NCBI RefSeq assembly: GCF_949628265.1
Contig: NC_088786.1
Span: 20,357,681-20,421,680 of the forward strand
DNA length: 64,000 nucleotides
Origin: Cloeon dipterum
Taxonomy: Eukaryota > Arthropoda > Insecta > Ephemeroptera > Baetidae
Reading direction: 5' to 3'
Shown here piece after piece: positions 1 through 12,150 of this stretch. The translations under genes and the position numbers were made by a program. Under the pieces are notes generated by a model that was not told the DNA's origin, ran no database searches, and saw nothing but the letters and a program-made list of their open reading frames with translations. The stretch's first letter is position 1. Each line of letters starts with the position of its first letter.

Positions 1-598
1 TAAAGTTTGCCTGCTCTCATTTATCACGGCATCGGTTTGCTTGTGCCCAGATAAAGCATACAGCCAGGGTGACGCGCGTCCGGCCAGGCCAGGTTTATCC
101 GATATATAAATTATTGAGTCTTATTAGGTGGTGCACCGACCCTCTTTACACTGAATCACCGTCAAGCCGCCGCCGCCGCCGCGCTCATTCAATTTGATTC
201 ATGATAAAACAGGCAGCCGGCGGGCAGAGCAACGTACGGACCGTATGGACCATGCAAGCCGCGCAGCACACATCAAAGGCCGAAAGGCCACGTAACCACT
301 TTGAACAAAGGTTACCTCAGATGAGCAGTCAGAAGTGTGTGCGCTGGCAGTGAATGCGAATCGAGGGACCTCACTGGGCTCAAGAATTCTGATTTTCGGT
401 TTCGACCCGCATCAAGAAAATGCTAGCGAGAAGTTCAGTCAGAGAGAAATTCCACATCATTGCTCGCGACACGTGGAAAAAGGCTGTCAAAATGTAGATT
501 TAGACAGACATGAATGACGTGTCCAAATATAGATCAACTTTAAGTATAGTTGTGTGCAGAAAAATTATTTAATACCAATTACGTAAAATTATAAAATT

Positions 599-760
599 GA
601 AAATCAGGATTTATTCCCCAGAAGGGCATTTAAACTCATAATTAGCACACAGTTGAATAAATCGTGACGAGCGGAATCGCAATCGAGTGAAAAATTATTG
701 ACAAACCGTTCAAATTCTGAAACTTAACTGTTATTTAGTCCTTATTGCATGTTGTAGAGA
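599..760 (+). repeat. Dispersed repeat family, copy A
   Basis: This segment resembles three others at about 13410-13625, 40622-40810 and 42373-42530, all on the same strand. Shared landmarks in order are AAAATC-nn-GATTTATT, then AATTnGCACAC-GTTG, then a GACGAG-like block followed by GGAATC, then AAACCGTTC. Divergence is high, so this looks like an old interspersed repeat. No coding capacity or termini could be defined. Confidence 0.5.
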
Positions 761-1545
761 TAAATTCCACAAACAATAGACTCGAGCAACCACTTGCTAA
801 AGCCAACAATGCAATTGGTTAAGATCCAATTTAAAAACAAGAGAAGATGACGAGCACATTGAGAGGGAGCTTTGTGAAGAGGCGGGGATCAGCAAGCACT
901 TTAGCGTTATCAAATTTTCAAATTGTTCATCAACGGAAGCTATCTTGCTCTTCTCCCAATATAACTTTTTACTGTTCGAGTTAAGAGCAAAACATGTCTT
1001 TATTGCTTAGCTCTAAACGATAAAGACATCATTCATGTACACCGACCCACTTTCGCGAGCAGAAGCTATTTTTCTTAGCAGTGTTGTGTTTGATATCCAT
1101 TTTGCACATAAAAGAGCAGGCAGTATTTTTACGACTAGTGGGCCAGTGATGGAAATCAATCAAGCTAGCTGCCTGCCCGCAATAATCCGCAACAAAACTC
1201 GGCGAACGAGCACGAGCACATTATGCCCACATTTCTGCGCGCGTAATATTCCTCGGGCAGGGTCTCGTGACTCGCTACAAATTTTTCATTTTGCGCAAAG
1301 CCCCGTGGCAGCGTCGTAAAGTACAAAGTGCGTAAAAACTGGTGCTTGACGGATATACGACGTTGGACCCAGGCTGCGCGGAGGCTGGAGAGAAAGAGAC
1401 GAATCCCAAAATCAGGTCCAGAGTTCTGGAAACTCTTGTGAAAAGCTTTTGTGCCGTCGCTGAAGCTACAACGGAAAATGTAGGCAATTCGCCCGACATT
1501 GCTACTGCTACAGTTGCCTTGAAGCAGAAGCTCGTTATTTTCCGC

Positions 1546-1568
1546 TCACACACACACACACACACACA
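1546..1568. repeat. (CA)n microsatellite
   Basis: About 11 uninterrupted CA dinucleotides. A simple-sequence repeat with no coding interpretation. Confidence 0.95.
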
Positions 1569-3086
1569 TACGCGGCTGACACGCTGTTATCTAAAGGAAA
1601 AAGTAAATTATTGATCTCAATTTTTCACGTCTCTCTGCTGGATAGGAGACGCGCCGCTGTTTGCAACGTGCGGGCCGAGTATAGAGGCGCCAGACGGACG
1701 CCTGTCTAGCGAAACGATAAAACGGTGGGTGCTGCTTTTGTGAATGACTGGCTTGACTGCGCTCGCAAACTGGAATTTAGCGACCGCAGCCAACAAGATA
1801 TTAATACGCGTGGTGCAAAAAGTTGCTAAGACAGCAGAGTAAAAGCTGAACGCGAACTTTTTATTATCATCTTTGTAAGAGAGATTCCACTCCTTGGCGC
1901 CAAAAATAGAGAACAAACAACAGAGCAAAAATAAAGTTTCATTGCGAAATTTTTCTTTTATGACTGTTAAAATAGGTCTTCTAAGGGCGGCAAGCGACAA
2001 CTTAACTCTACAATGTACAATATTCAAATCAGGGCCGAGTAAAAGTAATATTTCAGGAAATTTCCAAATATCTTGAAACATTTAATTAATGTTATATGTC
2101 GATATTTTTCACTTGATTTCGATTCCCCTCGTCGCGATCTATGCAACGGTGTGTGAATTATGAGTATAATTTCCTCTCTGGTAAAACAAATTATGATTTT
2201 CAATATGTGGACAGTGCTCACCAATTGATTAGTTCAATTGATTAGCATACTCACTTTGGAGGCGATTTTCTCGCGAATTTGGATGGTATAACCTGAAAAA
2301 TTTAAGCTCTTTCCAAATTTCAATGTATTTTATGAAATGATTTTTAACAATTTTTCAGCCCAGCTCCGATTTAAATTCAACTAATTCACTTTTCAAACTG
2401 TATTTTATGTTGCATTCATTGAAACTTTTAAATCAGATAAAAATCTAGCAACTAAATTAAGTGTTAATTTATTGTTAAGTGACTTTTAAATAAACTAGTG
2501 CGAAAATAGGATCATCATGTGTCGCTTGGATGCACAGCTCACGCTCACGCTCACGAGAGGAGAGCCTTTCCTCTTTCCTCCCTCTCTCATAGCAGCTTTT
2601 TAAATATGCATGTCGGCCGCGCGCGAATGCTTATACGCACGGAAATTTTATATCTTTCACGGCTTTGGTCCCACGATCCTTTTTATCTGTGCGTGTGTGT
2701 GTCTCTGCGGCGGAGGCGGCTGCTCCACTTTCAGCGCAGTTTTCGGGCCTTTATAATCATAATCAGGCGAAACATAAAGAGCCGTCATCAGGCAGCCAAC
2801 CGCAAAGTCACCCAGCGAATAAGTAAAATTAGCCTCTCCCTGGGGACGCATCCACTTACGCATTCGAGCGCACAATCCGCTTATACCTTTGAGAATTTAT
2901 GCGCATTTCAACGAAGCAGCCGACCTGCGATGATGTGGCACGTGGCGTGAATAATAGTTAAAAGGCCTACTTGATACTGTTTAATTAAATTGTCGAGAAC
3001 ACTTCCCTCTGCATGTAATAAAGGCTGCGTGATGAAATACAACGACAAAGTTGCCTTTTACAGGAGACACCGCATAATCCACACTT

Positions 3087-3183
3087 CGCTGTGGTAGCGA
3101 CTATTGACTCTAATTACGCTTGGTAGCGAGCGCAGAATGACTGGTAATTACAATACCTCCGCAATTTTTACCTCTAACTGCAC
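3087..3183 (+). repeat. Left terminal inverted repeat of fold-back element
   Basis: It matches the reverse complement of 5952-6048 almost base for base. The octamer GGTAGCGA occurs twice in it (near 3093 and 3122), which could be a subterminal binding motif. Confidence 0.85.
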
Positions 3184-3799
3184 AGAAATCGATTTTACAG
3201 GAGCAACAAAAAACCGGTTTATTAATATCCTCTTTAAGTTGGACAAATAATATTTGGTATTATGAATCTACATTATCATCCGGTTATTTTCATGTGTCTT
3301 ACCGATTATCTATTGGCCCGTTTCTGTTGCCTATTCTCACTCAAACATGGCAACATCTGTGGTAGCTTTATTTTTTAATTCGTTACCGCGTAATAATGTA
3401 GACTTCCACGCACGAATTTTAGTTGTAATGAACAATAATGTCGTGGAATATTATTTGAGGGATAAAGGACCTACTGTGATGGTGAATTATCAAGCCCTCA
3501 GGTTCGATAAGTGACGACGCATTTGCCAAAATTTCGTTCATTAAAAGACTTACCAAAACAGCTCTTCTTGAGTCACAAAAAAATACCTGAACACTTAACT
3601 GAGTCCACACTATATGTATTTATGCTCAGAAAAAATATTTCAGTTTTCAAAACATTCCAAGGAAGTATTTTTTCGATTTTATATATTATATAATATATGT
3701 TCCTAATTAGTGTGTTAAAATTATTTTCCATTCTTTCATATTTTTCTAATTGTTTCATTCAAAAATTTTCAATTATGGAGGACTCAGTATGATCGACAA

Positions 3800-4540
3800 A
3801 ATGGCTTTCCAAAATTTGCGGGTTTTACGGGCCTTCAAATGTCAAAATATGGGAATTTTGAGCACTTCATAACTTTGCTCAGGGTGGTTCTAGAACAAAA
3901 ATTTAAAAACCCGTAAGCTCGTCTCAACAAGGCAAACAACTTTTATATTGACCTCAAAGTGGTAGGTCAAAGGTCAAGGTCATAAAAATTTATTTTTTTA
4001 TTTTGAACTCTAATTTGAAAATGAAAAATATCAAGTTTTTTACTTCCTTCATAGCCATTTTTTAGAGCACAAAAAATAGACTAGAAGCATTAAAATTTGG
4101 AATGGCAATTTGCCTCATTTTTTAATAAAAAATGAAAACTTCGAAAAATCTTGTTTTTCGAGGTTGCTAAAAATCGTTGATCGACTAAATCTCGACTTGT
4201 AATCATCCGATTTTGAAAAACCGCATACCGTTAGACTCGTCTTGACATCCCCAAGTGCACTAAAGGGGTATGGGACCCACCAACCCCCTACCCCCTTTTA
4301 ATCCCCTCAATAACGGGAAATTTAGCATTTTTTGTCCGTTTCAACACCTTAGCACGACGTTGACGAGTAATTGTCTTCTTCAAACCAATTCAGTTACTTA
4401 GTTACATCAAAGACGAGTCAAACGAAACTTATTTTTTGTAAATAGAACCACCACAACCTGAGATTCAGGTGCAGAAAGTTTTTTTTATCGAGATGGATGC
4501 AATAAAATGCTTGATGAGCACCAAATCTCGAATTCTGCAA
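3800..4540 (+). repeat. Inner inverted arm, left
   Basis: It pairs with about 4790-5530 read on the other strand. Clear matched blocks include the segment around AGGTCAAAGGTCAAGG (near 3965), the CCCCAAGTGCACTAAAGGGG block (near 4250) and the stretch near 4440-4540. By eye the identity is roughly 85-90 percent with small indels, so the arms are older or less constrained than the terminal repeats. Confidence 0.8.
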
Positions 4541-4789
4541 TAAAAATCTCGTCGCAATTATAAAATAAACAGCACACCACTCAACATGCCCTGACATCCC
4601 TTTCGGGATTAAAGGGTGCTATCCCATTCAACCCCTAATACACACCCCATCCCAAGCGCGTTTATTTTTGTATCCATTTTTGTTCGGAAAATTGTAATTT
4701 AGCCACTTCCGAGACACTGACAACAGAAATGGAGACCCCAAATATCCATATTTGGCTTCTAGCTTCCCAGAACCATCAACCCATTTAGT

Positions 4790-5530
4790 GCAGAATTCGA
4801 GATTTCGTGCTCATCAAGCATTCTATTGCATCCGCCTCGATTAAAAAAACTTTGTGCACCCGAATCTCAGGTTGTGGTGGTCCTATTTACAAAAAATAAG
4901 TTCCATTTGACTCGTCTTTGAGTGAACTAAGTAACTGAATTGGTTTGAAGAAGACAATTACTCGTCAACGTCGTGCTAAGGTGTTGAAACGGACGAAAAA
5001 TTCTAAATTTCACGTTATTAAGGGGGTTAAAAAAGGGGTTGGGGTTGGTAGATTCCATACCCCTTTAGTGCACTTGGGGACGTCGAGACGAGTCTAACGG
5101 TATGTGGTTTTTCAAAATCGGATGATTAGAAGTCGAGATTTAGTTGATCATCGTTTTTTACCAACCTCGAAAAACAAGGTTTTTCGAAGTTTTCATTTTT
5201 TATTAAAAAATGAGGCAAAGTGCCATTCCAAATTTTAACATTCCAAACTTAATTTTTTGTGTTCTACATAATGGCTACGAAAAAAAATAAAAAATTTCAA
5301 TATATTCATTTTCAAATTTGAGTTTAAATAAAAAAAATCAAATTTTATGTCCTTGACCTTTGACCTACCACTTTGAGGTCAACATAAAGTTGTTTGCCTT
5401 GTTGAGTCGAGTTATACGGTTTTTTAATTTTCGTTCTATGACTGCCCTGAGCAAAGTTATGAAGTAGTCAAAATTCCCAGATTTTGTTACATTTGAACGC
5501 CCGCAAAACCCGCAAAAATTGGAAAGTCAG
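4790..5530 (-). repeat. Inner inverted arm, right
   Basis: Reverse-complement partner of about 3800-4540. The spacer between the arms (about 4541-4789) has no obvious internal symmetry or reading frame. Confidence 0.8.
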
Positions 5531-5951
5531 AGTTTTCTCAACTGTTTTGTAGTTCAATTAGGGCAAAGTTCACGCAACAAAATTTTCATTAAAATCCATC
5601 GACAACAATTTGCTGTGTTCAAGAGATTTTGGCTCAATAATTATATATTTTGCAACTCAGCACAGAGTGTGCATGAACGTCGGGAACAAAATAGATGATT
5701 TTTTATCTAATTGTAAACAAAAGTAATGATTCTGGATGAAGTATTGCCTTTTTAGTCCAAGAAATTAATTGGTCGTGACATTTCTCTATACTACTACACT
5801 ATAGGGCAGATTGGGTAGAAATAATTGCAAGGATTACACTAGATGGCATAAAAATCTTGCTTCCCATCATCAAAACGATGTAAAATTTTGCTAAGTTGTG
5901 TATAATGGATCAAAAATTCAAAATTCGCGCGAAAATGTCTTTGGTAGCGAA

Positions 5952-6048
5952 GTGCAATTAGAGGTAAAAATTGCGGAGGTATTGTAATTACCAGTCATTC
6001 TGCGCTCGCTACCAAGCGTAATTAGAGTCAATAGTCGCTACCACAGCG
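5952..6048 (-). repeat. Right terminal inverted repeat of fold-back element
   Basis: Reverse-complement partner of 3087-3183. A further GGTAGCGA lies just inside this repeat at 5943-5950. Confidence 0.85.
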
Positions 6049-6379
6049 ACTTCTTAACACGCAGGTATAACCGCTCAAAATGAGGCAGAAAGAATCGTTA
6101 CAAAATTAAGTAATTTAGGAAGTTTTCAAAGGTGCGTAAACAAATATTAAATTAACACTTGATTAAAAATAAAAAATTTGAATGCGTGTAAGTAAAAAAA
6201 TTAGAGTTGAGGGGGTCTAAAATGATATTAAAATGGTCTTGACCCCCTGATCAAGAAATACAGGAATCTTATTAAAACCAATCTCACTTGCATTCAAGGG
6301 GTGAGAAGGAGTGATGATTGCTTAGATTGAATTTATTACAATTTTAGTGGTTAAAATTGTTTCGTTTTTTAGGCTACAA

Positions 6380-6890
6380 ATAGGGGATTGATGAGATTGA
6401 CACCCTTTGACAGCTTTCTCTTACACTAGGGGAGATTAAGACTTCTAGTGGTTTGCGATTTTTGAAAATCTGACCAATAGGAGCTGAGATTTGGGCGTAA
6501 GAATATCTTATGAAAACCCAAAACAGCAACATATTTTGACTGTTCGTATTTTGAAATAAAAATTTTAATTAACATTCTAGATTTTGGCTAGTCTAACCTA
6601 GTTTTTGAGCTATAAAAGTGTATCTTTGAAAGTTAAAAAAATCCGGTCTTGGCTCTCAAATTGGAATCTAAAAACCGATTTTAGTGACCTTGATATTTGA
6701 CCTACCCCTTTGAGATATATACATATAAAAGTTGTTAGGATTGACAAGACGAGTTCAACAGTCTCCGAATTTTAGTTCTACGACCAACTAGAACAGAGTT
6801 AAGTCATTCTAAAAATCCCGAAATTTTGACCTTTGAACACCCGTAAAACTCGCAAGGATGGGAAATTCGGGAAATTCTCAACTGCAATGC
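6380..6890. mobile_element. Diverged relic of the fold-back element's right arm
   Basis: Collinear with the right arm at about 5040-5530 but much more diverged. Matching landmarks are a ttgacct block (near 6695), GTTGTTAGG-like followed by GACGAGTT (near 6735), and ACACCCGTAAAACTCGC (near 6837) against a similar string near 5495. It lies only about 330 bp from the intact element, so an older copy or tandem remnant is likely. No terminal repeats could be delimited. Confidence 0.6.
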
Positions 6891-6899
6891 GAATCAAAT

Positions 6900-9500
6900 G
6901 GGGCCAAATTTTGGCACAAAAAAAAATCAGCCAAATCTCCAGGACCCAGGACAACGGCTTTGGAAGAAGTTGGAAGCTGAACTGGCATAAAATAAATTTA
7001 GATAAAAATCAAATAACATAGCCATACAATTGGGATAATATGAATTATTAGAGCACGTGTAATATCGGATTATGAATGCTAGGTGGCCTTTAAATGGGTT
7101 TCGGCAGACCCACAATATATCTGCGAGAAAGTGCTGTTTGGGCTAAAGTTTGGCGGCTGTGTGGTTATAATCGTTCGGCCTCGCCGGTGGAGAAACAGGC
7201 CACGATAAGCGATTAAAAAACATGCAAAACGGCACACTCGGGTGTCAAAACACGACGGTGAAGGGGGTGCGAAATTCGCTGATACTGCTGGAATAATGCG
7301 AGCCGAGCGGAGAGCGCGCGCTGCGGCAGCCTGGCGCCAGGCGGTGTGGCGCAGAGAGACGCGCTCTCTGCAACCAGCAAAAGTCTTTGCACATCAGCGA
7401 GCGAGCGGCGCTGAGAAACACACTCATTATGATGAGATTTTATATGGTGCGGGCTGCCAAGTCACGCCGGTGCACGGCCAAAAGTAAAAACTTTCGGCGA
7501 AGGGGCTGTCAAGAAGGGTTTCCGCCGCGCAAATTGAACGCCGTCCAAAACGCTCCCCCTCTCATTTCCCTTCCTGCTGCTGCTGCTGCTGCCGAGATGC
7601 TCCTTGTTGGGTTGTTGGTGCATCGTCTTGTGATCGCTAATGGCGTGTTTCGGTGTTGTGCCAAGGAAAGCCAATTAACGAGAGCCGCCGACCCTCGGTC
7701 GCTGACAAATGGCTTTGAATCATCAATTGATTCCCAACGTGCAGCAACATCAACACTGAACTAGCTGCTTGTTCCGCTTATTTGCAGTTGTGACTTGACA
7801 TTGGCGTGTTTATTTAGACTTATACTGTTGCTTTGTTCAAATAAAAAATACTTAATCATTTTATTAAGTACCGCAACCAAAAGCTGTTGGCTCGCATTGT
7901 TGAGTGCATGCTCTGCGTGCACGTTGCAATTTGAGAATCCGAGCGATTTTTGGAGTCAAGTGCGGGCTGATTTGCGCCTTCTTTTGATACTCTTGTTGCA
8001 ATGACGAGTCCATTCGGATTTTGGAGAGTTTCCCGACGGTTCTTGGTTCTTGCTGGGTTGCACCTTTCCAGAATGCATGACTTAAAATCACAGGAAATGT
8101 CTAGAGTTTTCATAAAAAGACTCCGGTGCGGGGTAGGAACACTTGCTGGTCATTTTCTGGACTGGGCTGCCTTCAATGAAGCCCATACGCCAATGTTTGG
8201 GATGTTATTGGTTATTGGTACACGGAGTTTTCGCGAATTGCTCGCTATCAGGGGGGTCGCCAAACTCAAAAGTGATGCACCAAGGAAAAAATCGCTTGAA
8301 GCTTATTTGATAAAAAAAATTACCGCTGCAAAACTGTAGGTTCAATCTACTTCAGGCTGTACAAATTCAATGCTGTGATCGCAACTTTAAAGGTTGACAA
8401 AACTCGATTTTCTAGTCCGAAAACAGGCACAAAAGATTCCCCTCCTGAAATAATATTTTTCCACAAAAAACCTCTCTTCGTAACTTTTCCTTTCATTCAC
8501 CAACATCCTCTCCATTGTAAAATCTTGCTTTATTCATAACTGATCTGGATGAAATTCAGTATGTGTGTATTATTTTTTTTACCCCTTTCGGCGCGAACAA
8601 TTTATAATTCCTTTGTGCAGCCGCCGTTGGACGGCAAAGAAAGAGATTTCCCGTCCTTTGGCTGCGTGCGCCGTTAGCGTCATTAAACAAACGCGAGCCT
8701 TTTGTGCGGTCTCTGGTTGCTGCTGCTGCTGCTACTGCTGGAGATGAACGTTGGAAGTCTGTGCTTTTTCTCCCTCGCCCGTCTGCCCAGCAGTCTATAT
8801 CTCGATAGTCACACCAGCCGGCGTAATGGATCACTGCTCTTAATGAATGTCCTTCATCCAGTTCCTTTTTTATTTTATCAGCGCCGACCGGTCGGTCGGC
8901 TGCGGAGCGAGCACAGTCGGGAGGGCGTGTGGGCGGGTGGCTATTGAGTTTCATCCTCTGCTTTCTGTTCTGCCTCCCGTCGTCGATATTGCGAGTCCAC
9001 CACCCACCCACCATAGCGCATTTATATCCCGGCGCTTGATTAGTAGTGCAAGCGCAATCAATGTGACGCCGTCGTTTTTTTGCTCTGCTTTTTCGCGTGT
9101 GCCCTCATTCTGTCAAAAATGGCAAATTATTCGCCACCACTCTACTCACTTATCCGTGACCGACCGCTCTCTTTCATTCCGGTTTCATCCATCAATGGAT
9201 CACATACCTGCAACAGAGTGAAGAGAAGAGCCATTTTCATTATTAATGCTGTTAAGCCGAACTGGTCGATTTTTTAATTTGGTTTGATCGCCCGTGCCAA
9301 CGTTTTAGTGTACTACCCACCCGGATTGGCCAATATTCAAACGCTTTGTTCTTTTCCCTTCTCAGGACGCCCATTTCATTAATGCCACGCACGATAATTA
9401 TTTTTAGACTAGCGTGGTTTTTCATAACCAAAATTGTCGTTATAGAGATTTAAAAAGGTTTACTTCTAAATGTAGTTGCGAAACGTTCTTTTTTGGTGAC

Positions 9501-9503
<3 letters not shown>
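6900..9503. other. Noncoding DNA with GC-rich patches, no gene recognised
   Basis: Contains GC-rich patches at about 7240-7700 and 8600-9100, with short CTG/GCT runs near 7575 and 8717. Reading frames across them exist on both strands because stop codons are rare in GC-rich DNA; none shows a domain, splice structure or codon pattern like the real genes downstream. These patches may be regulatory, but nothing in the sequence proves it. Confidence 0.55.

Positions 9504-9593
<90 letters not shown>
9504..9593. repeat. (TC)45 microsatellite
   Basis: About 90 bp of uninterrupted TC dinucleotide, the longest simple repeat in the window. It produces an apparent Leu-Ser repeat reading frame that is not a real protein. 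Confidence 0.97.
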
Positions 9594-9596
<3 letters not shown>

Positions 9597-9709
9597 TTCG
9601 ATTGTGTTACAAAAATGGTTCTATTTTATGTAAAATGCAAAAGAATAAAAATTTCAGCGTTATTTAAGTTTTTACTGTTTTGAAGGGGATATAAATATAT
9701 CAATTTGTG

Positions 9710-9870
9710 GGGTTGAAGTTAAGCAACCCTTTCAGTTGAGGTCGAGACGATTCTCATGGTGAGCATTTTTTTTGCAATTCTGATGATTAGAACCCATGAT
9801 TTGGAGTTTAAAATATTTGCATTACATGAAAGGGTCGAAAAATTCGTGTTTTTCGAGTAAGAGGTGGAAC
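9710..9870. mobile_element. Short relic related to the fold-back element
   Basis: Resembles about 5075-5180 of the fold-back element. A block GAGGTCGAGACGA is followed about 40 bp later by TCTGATGATTAGAA and then by a TTTTTCGAG block in the same order and spacing. Both ends are indistinct. Confidence 0.5.
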
Positions 9871-12150
9871 TTCTCGAAAACAAAAAGAAAAATCACTCTG
9901 CAGTTTTCACTCAAGTTCGCTCACTTTAAGCTCATGTTCTGAGCTCATGTTCAGGCTCGGAGAAAGTAATCTAAATTACACCTTAATTTTTTATTGCACA
10001 ACATAATATTGATTTGCTCACGTAATTATTCCCCCTGGAGAAAAACAATATATATGCGCATAGTTAAAAAATCTCAAACAAAGGTTTGCTATTTTCAACT
10101 CTGTTCTAGCCGTTAATTTTTGGCGGACATATCATTTTGAACGTGCACACTTTCTCTCTGTCAGCATTTTAAAACAATACATACATACTCATTGTTGCTG
10201 ACATCAAATGAACGAACCCCTTCCTCTCCTGCACGCTGTCAGCACTTTGAATGAAATTCAACAATCCATCAACAGTTGTGAATAGAATCAAACATTCACC
10301 ATTTCAAAGTTTGTTCAGATATCGAATTTTAGTTGGGTGTGAATATTGAACTCAATTAAACTGCAGCAGAACAAAAATTCGCACATAATAGTTGAATGCT
10401 GTGCATGAAGTATTAATAGATCGGAATATGTGGCTCCATTAGCAAAAGATGTATTCGGAGCGAAACTAACTCGAAACACACTGCCATGTTGTCACTGCCT
10501 TTGTCGCCAACTCGCACACAGCGAAACAATTTTAATTACACACACGTCGGCAACAGTGGCTGCTCGGCTGAATAGCCTTCTCTGTGGCTGCACGAGCTGT
10601 ACGGCTGCACGGGCCGAGTTAGTCGCGCTGCTGGCTGCATACATCGCCCTACAATGCGGTCGTGGCCAATTTGCACGGACGTACTGCAATTTCGCGCTGA
10701 TGAAAATGCCATTGTTTCAGCGGAAAACCAGCAGGAGATGGTTCACAAACATGAGTGCTCTCTGAATGCAATATTATAAATATATGCCTCCTGGAGAATG
10801 AATCACTCTAGAACGCATTTTTTACTACTTCCATCCCTCTACTGAATGAAAAATTTAAATGTTATAAACATTTAATTTTTGACAGTATTGCAAAATAGGC
10901 AAACTCTGGTTGAATCATTTTAAGTAAAATAAAAAAATCTATTTTTAACTCTGTTGAGTTCGAGTAATTATTTTTTAAGTTGATTACAAAAATAAAAATC
11001 AATTCTAAAATTTGCAGGTGAACTAATAAATTGAAATCAATTTGAATATTTTCATTTTACGGCTTCTTTCATAGCCCAATTAAACGATCCTGCAGAAGTG
11101 GTGTCACACTAAAACCGAAACACCTCGTTGTCTGCCGATCATAAGCGTGGCGGATAATTGACGGAAGGGTCGAATTTTACAATAGCAATTAAGGGGAATG
11201 ATGGCACGGTCGTATACCAACTTTTGCCCGGCACTCAGTTGGGAAGACGGCACAAAAGGAAAATCCCCAAACGGCAGGCACAACGCCATCGAACGCGGCA
11301 TTAAAGCAAATGGGCCCATTCATTCTCCTTGGCTGCCGCTTTGCACCGAATAGACACATTTTCGGGTATGCATGTATCCGCGAAATTTGGGCACGCGACC
11401 GCAATAAAGGCAAAGCTTTGTTTTCCGAGCCGCCGAGAGAGAGAGAGGGGGGGGGGAGCGGAAACTTATCTGCGCGTGACAGTGGCAAAAGTGCTCACTT
11501 CGGCGACAGCCAAGAAGATTGCTCAATTGTGGCAAGGCGTAATCAATCATCGAGCAGGCTTTCTCCTAATAGAGCGCCGACAAAATTAAGCAAAAAGCGT
11601 CGGTTGCTCCCCTTTCTCACTTACAGTCAGGCGCAGGCCCCCGCATCACACGCACACGTCATGCACGAGCTGCACTTTACACGTTTTTATTTACATAATG
11701 CACACGCGCTTTTTGTCCTGAGGGGGGTCGTTAGGCGCAGGCTGAGAGTTTTTCTCTCCCAGCGGAAATTGGCGTAAAAGTTACGCTTTCCTTGCAAACG
11801 TGGAAATGATGAAACCTAGGGAAGAAAGTGAGGAAAATATGAAACCGTCGTTGAAGAAACATCATGTGTCTCTGAAGATCAGCTTTTCTCCTTACAATGA
11901 GCTGCGCAATCGTCTTTTTTTCTGAGCTCTGTACAATTCTGATTTCTGCGGGGCGATTGAATATATTTCCAGAGCTTCCAACTTCCAATTGCTGTGAAAC
12001 CATCAAATGAGCACGAAATCTTGCAATTTTACGTTTTTGCATAATAATTAAAAAAATACCCGGCAAAACTTCATAATATGCCAAAAAGTCTGTGATCCAC
12101 TGAATTTTGGGTTCTATTACTGAAATCAGGTTCTCCTGTTTAAGAGGTTA
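9871..12150. other. Noncoding DNA, no gene recognised
   Basis: AT-rich sequence with GC-richer islands at about 10430-10700 and 11100-11770. Open frames in the islands overlap on both strands and have no recognisable homology. Nothing further is supported. Confidence 0.55.

Larger units (their letters stand above)
1..3086. other. Noncoding AT-rich DNA, no gene recognised
   Basis: No open reading frame here has a recognisable domain, and the short frames present lie in low-complexity or antisense positions. The stretch holds a short GCC run near 167-182, a CA microsatellite at 1546-1568 and one member of a dispersed repeat family at about 599-760. A GC-richer patch occurs at about 2520-2940. 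It could be intergenic or part of a long intron of a gene outside the window; the sequence alone does not decide. Confidence 0.6.
3087..6048. mobile_element. Fold-back DNA element with ~98-bp TIRs and inner inverted arms
   Basis: The left end (3087-3183) and right end (5952-6048) are near-identical inverted repeats of about 98 bp starting CGCTGTGGTAGCGA. Both are flanked by the tetranucleotide ACTT (3083-3086 and 6049-6052), a candidate target-site duplication. Inside is a second, larger and more diverged inverted pair at about 3800-4540 and 4790-5530, separated by a spacer of about 250 bp, so most of the element could fold into one long hairpin. No transposase reading frame was found, so it would be non-autonomous. 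The superfamily is not assigned; long nested inverted arms resemble Foldback-type elements. Confidence 0.8.

Noticed and set aside
9414..9683. Open frame with a long Leu-Ser repeat
   Set aside because: It is the translation of the (TC)n microsatellite, with no homology or gene structure.
10430..10765. 111-aa Cys/Ala-rich plus-strand frame
   Set aside because: No recognisable motif; the opposite strand is also open. Composition explains it.
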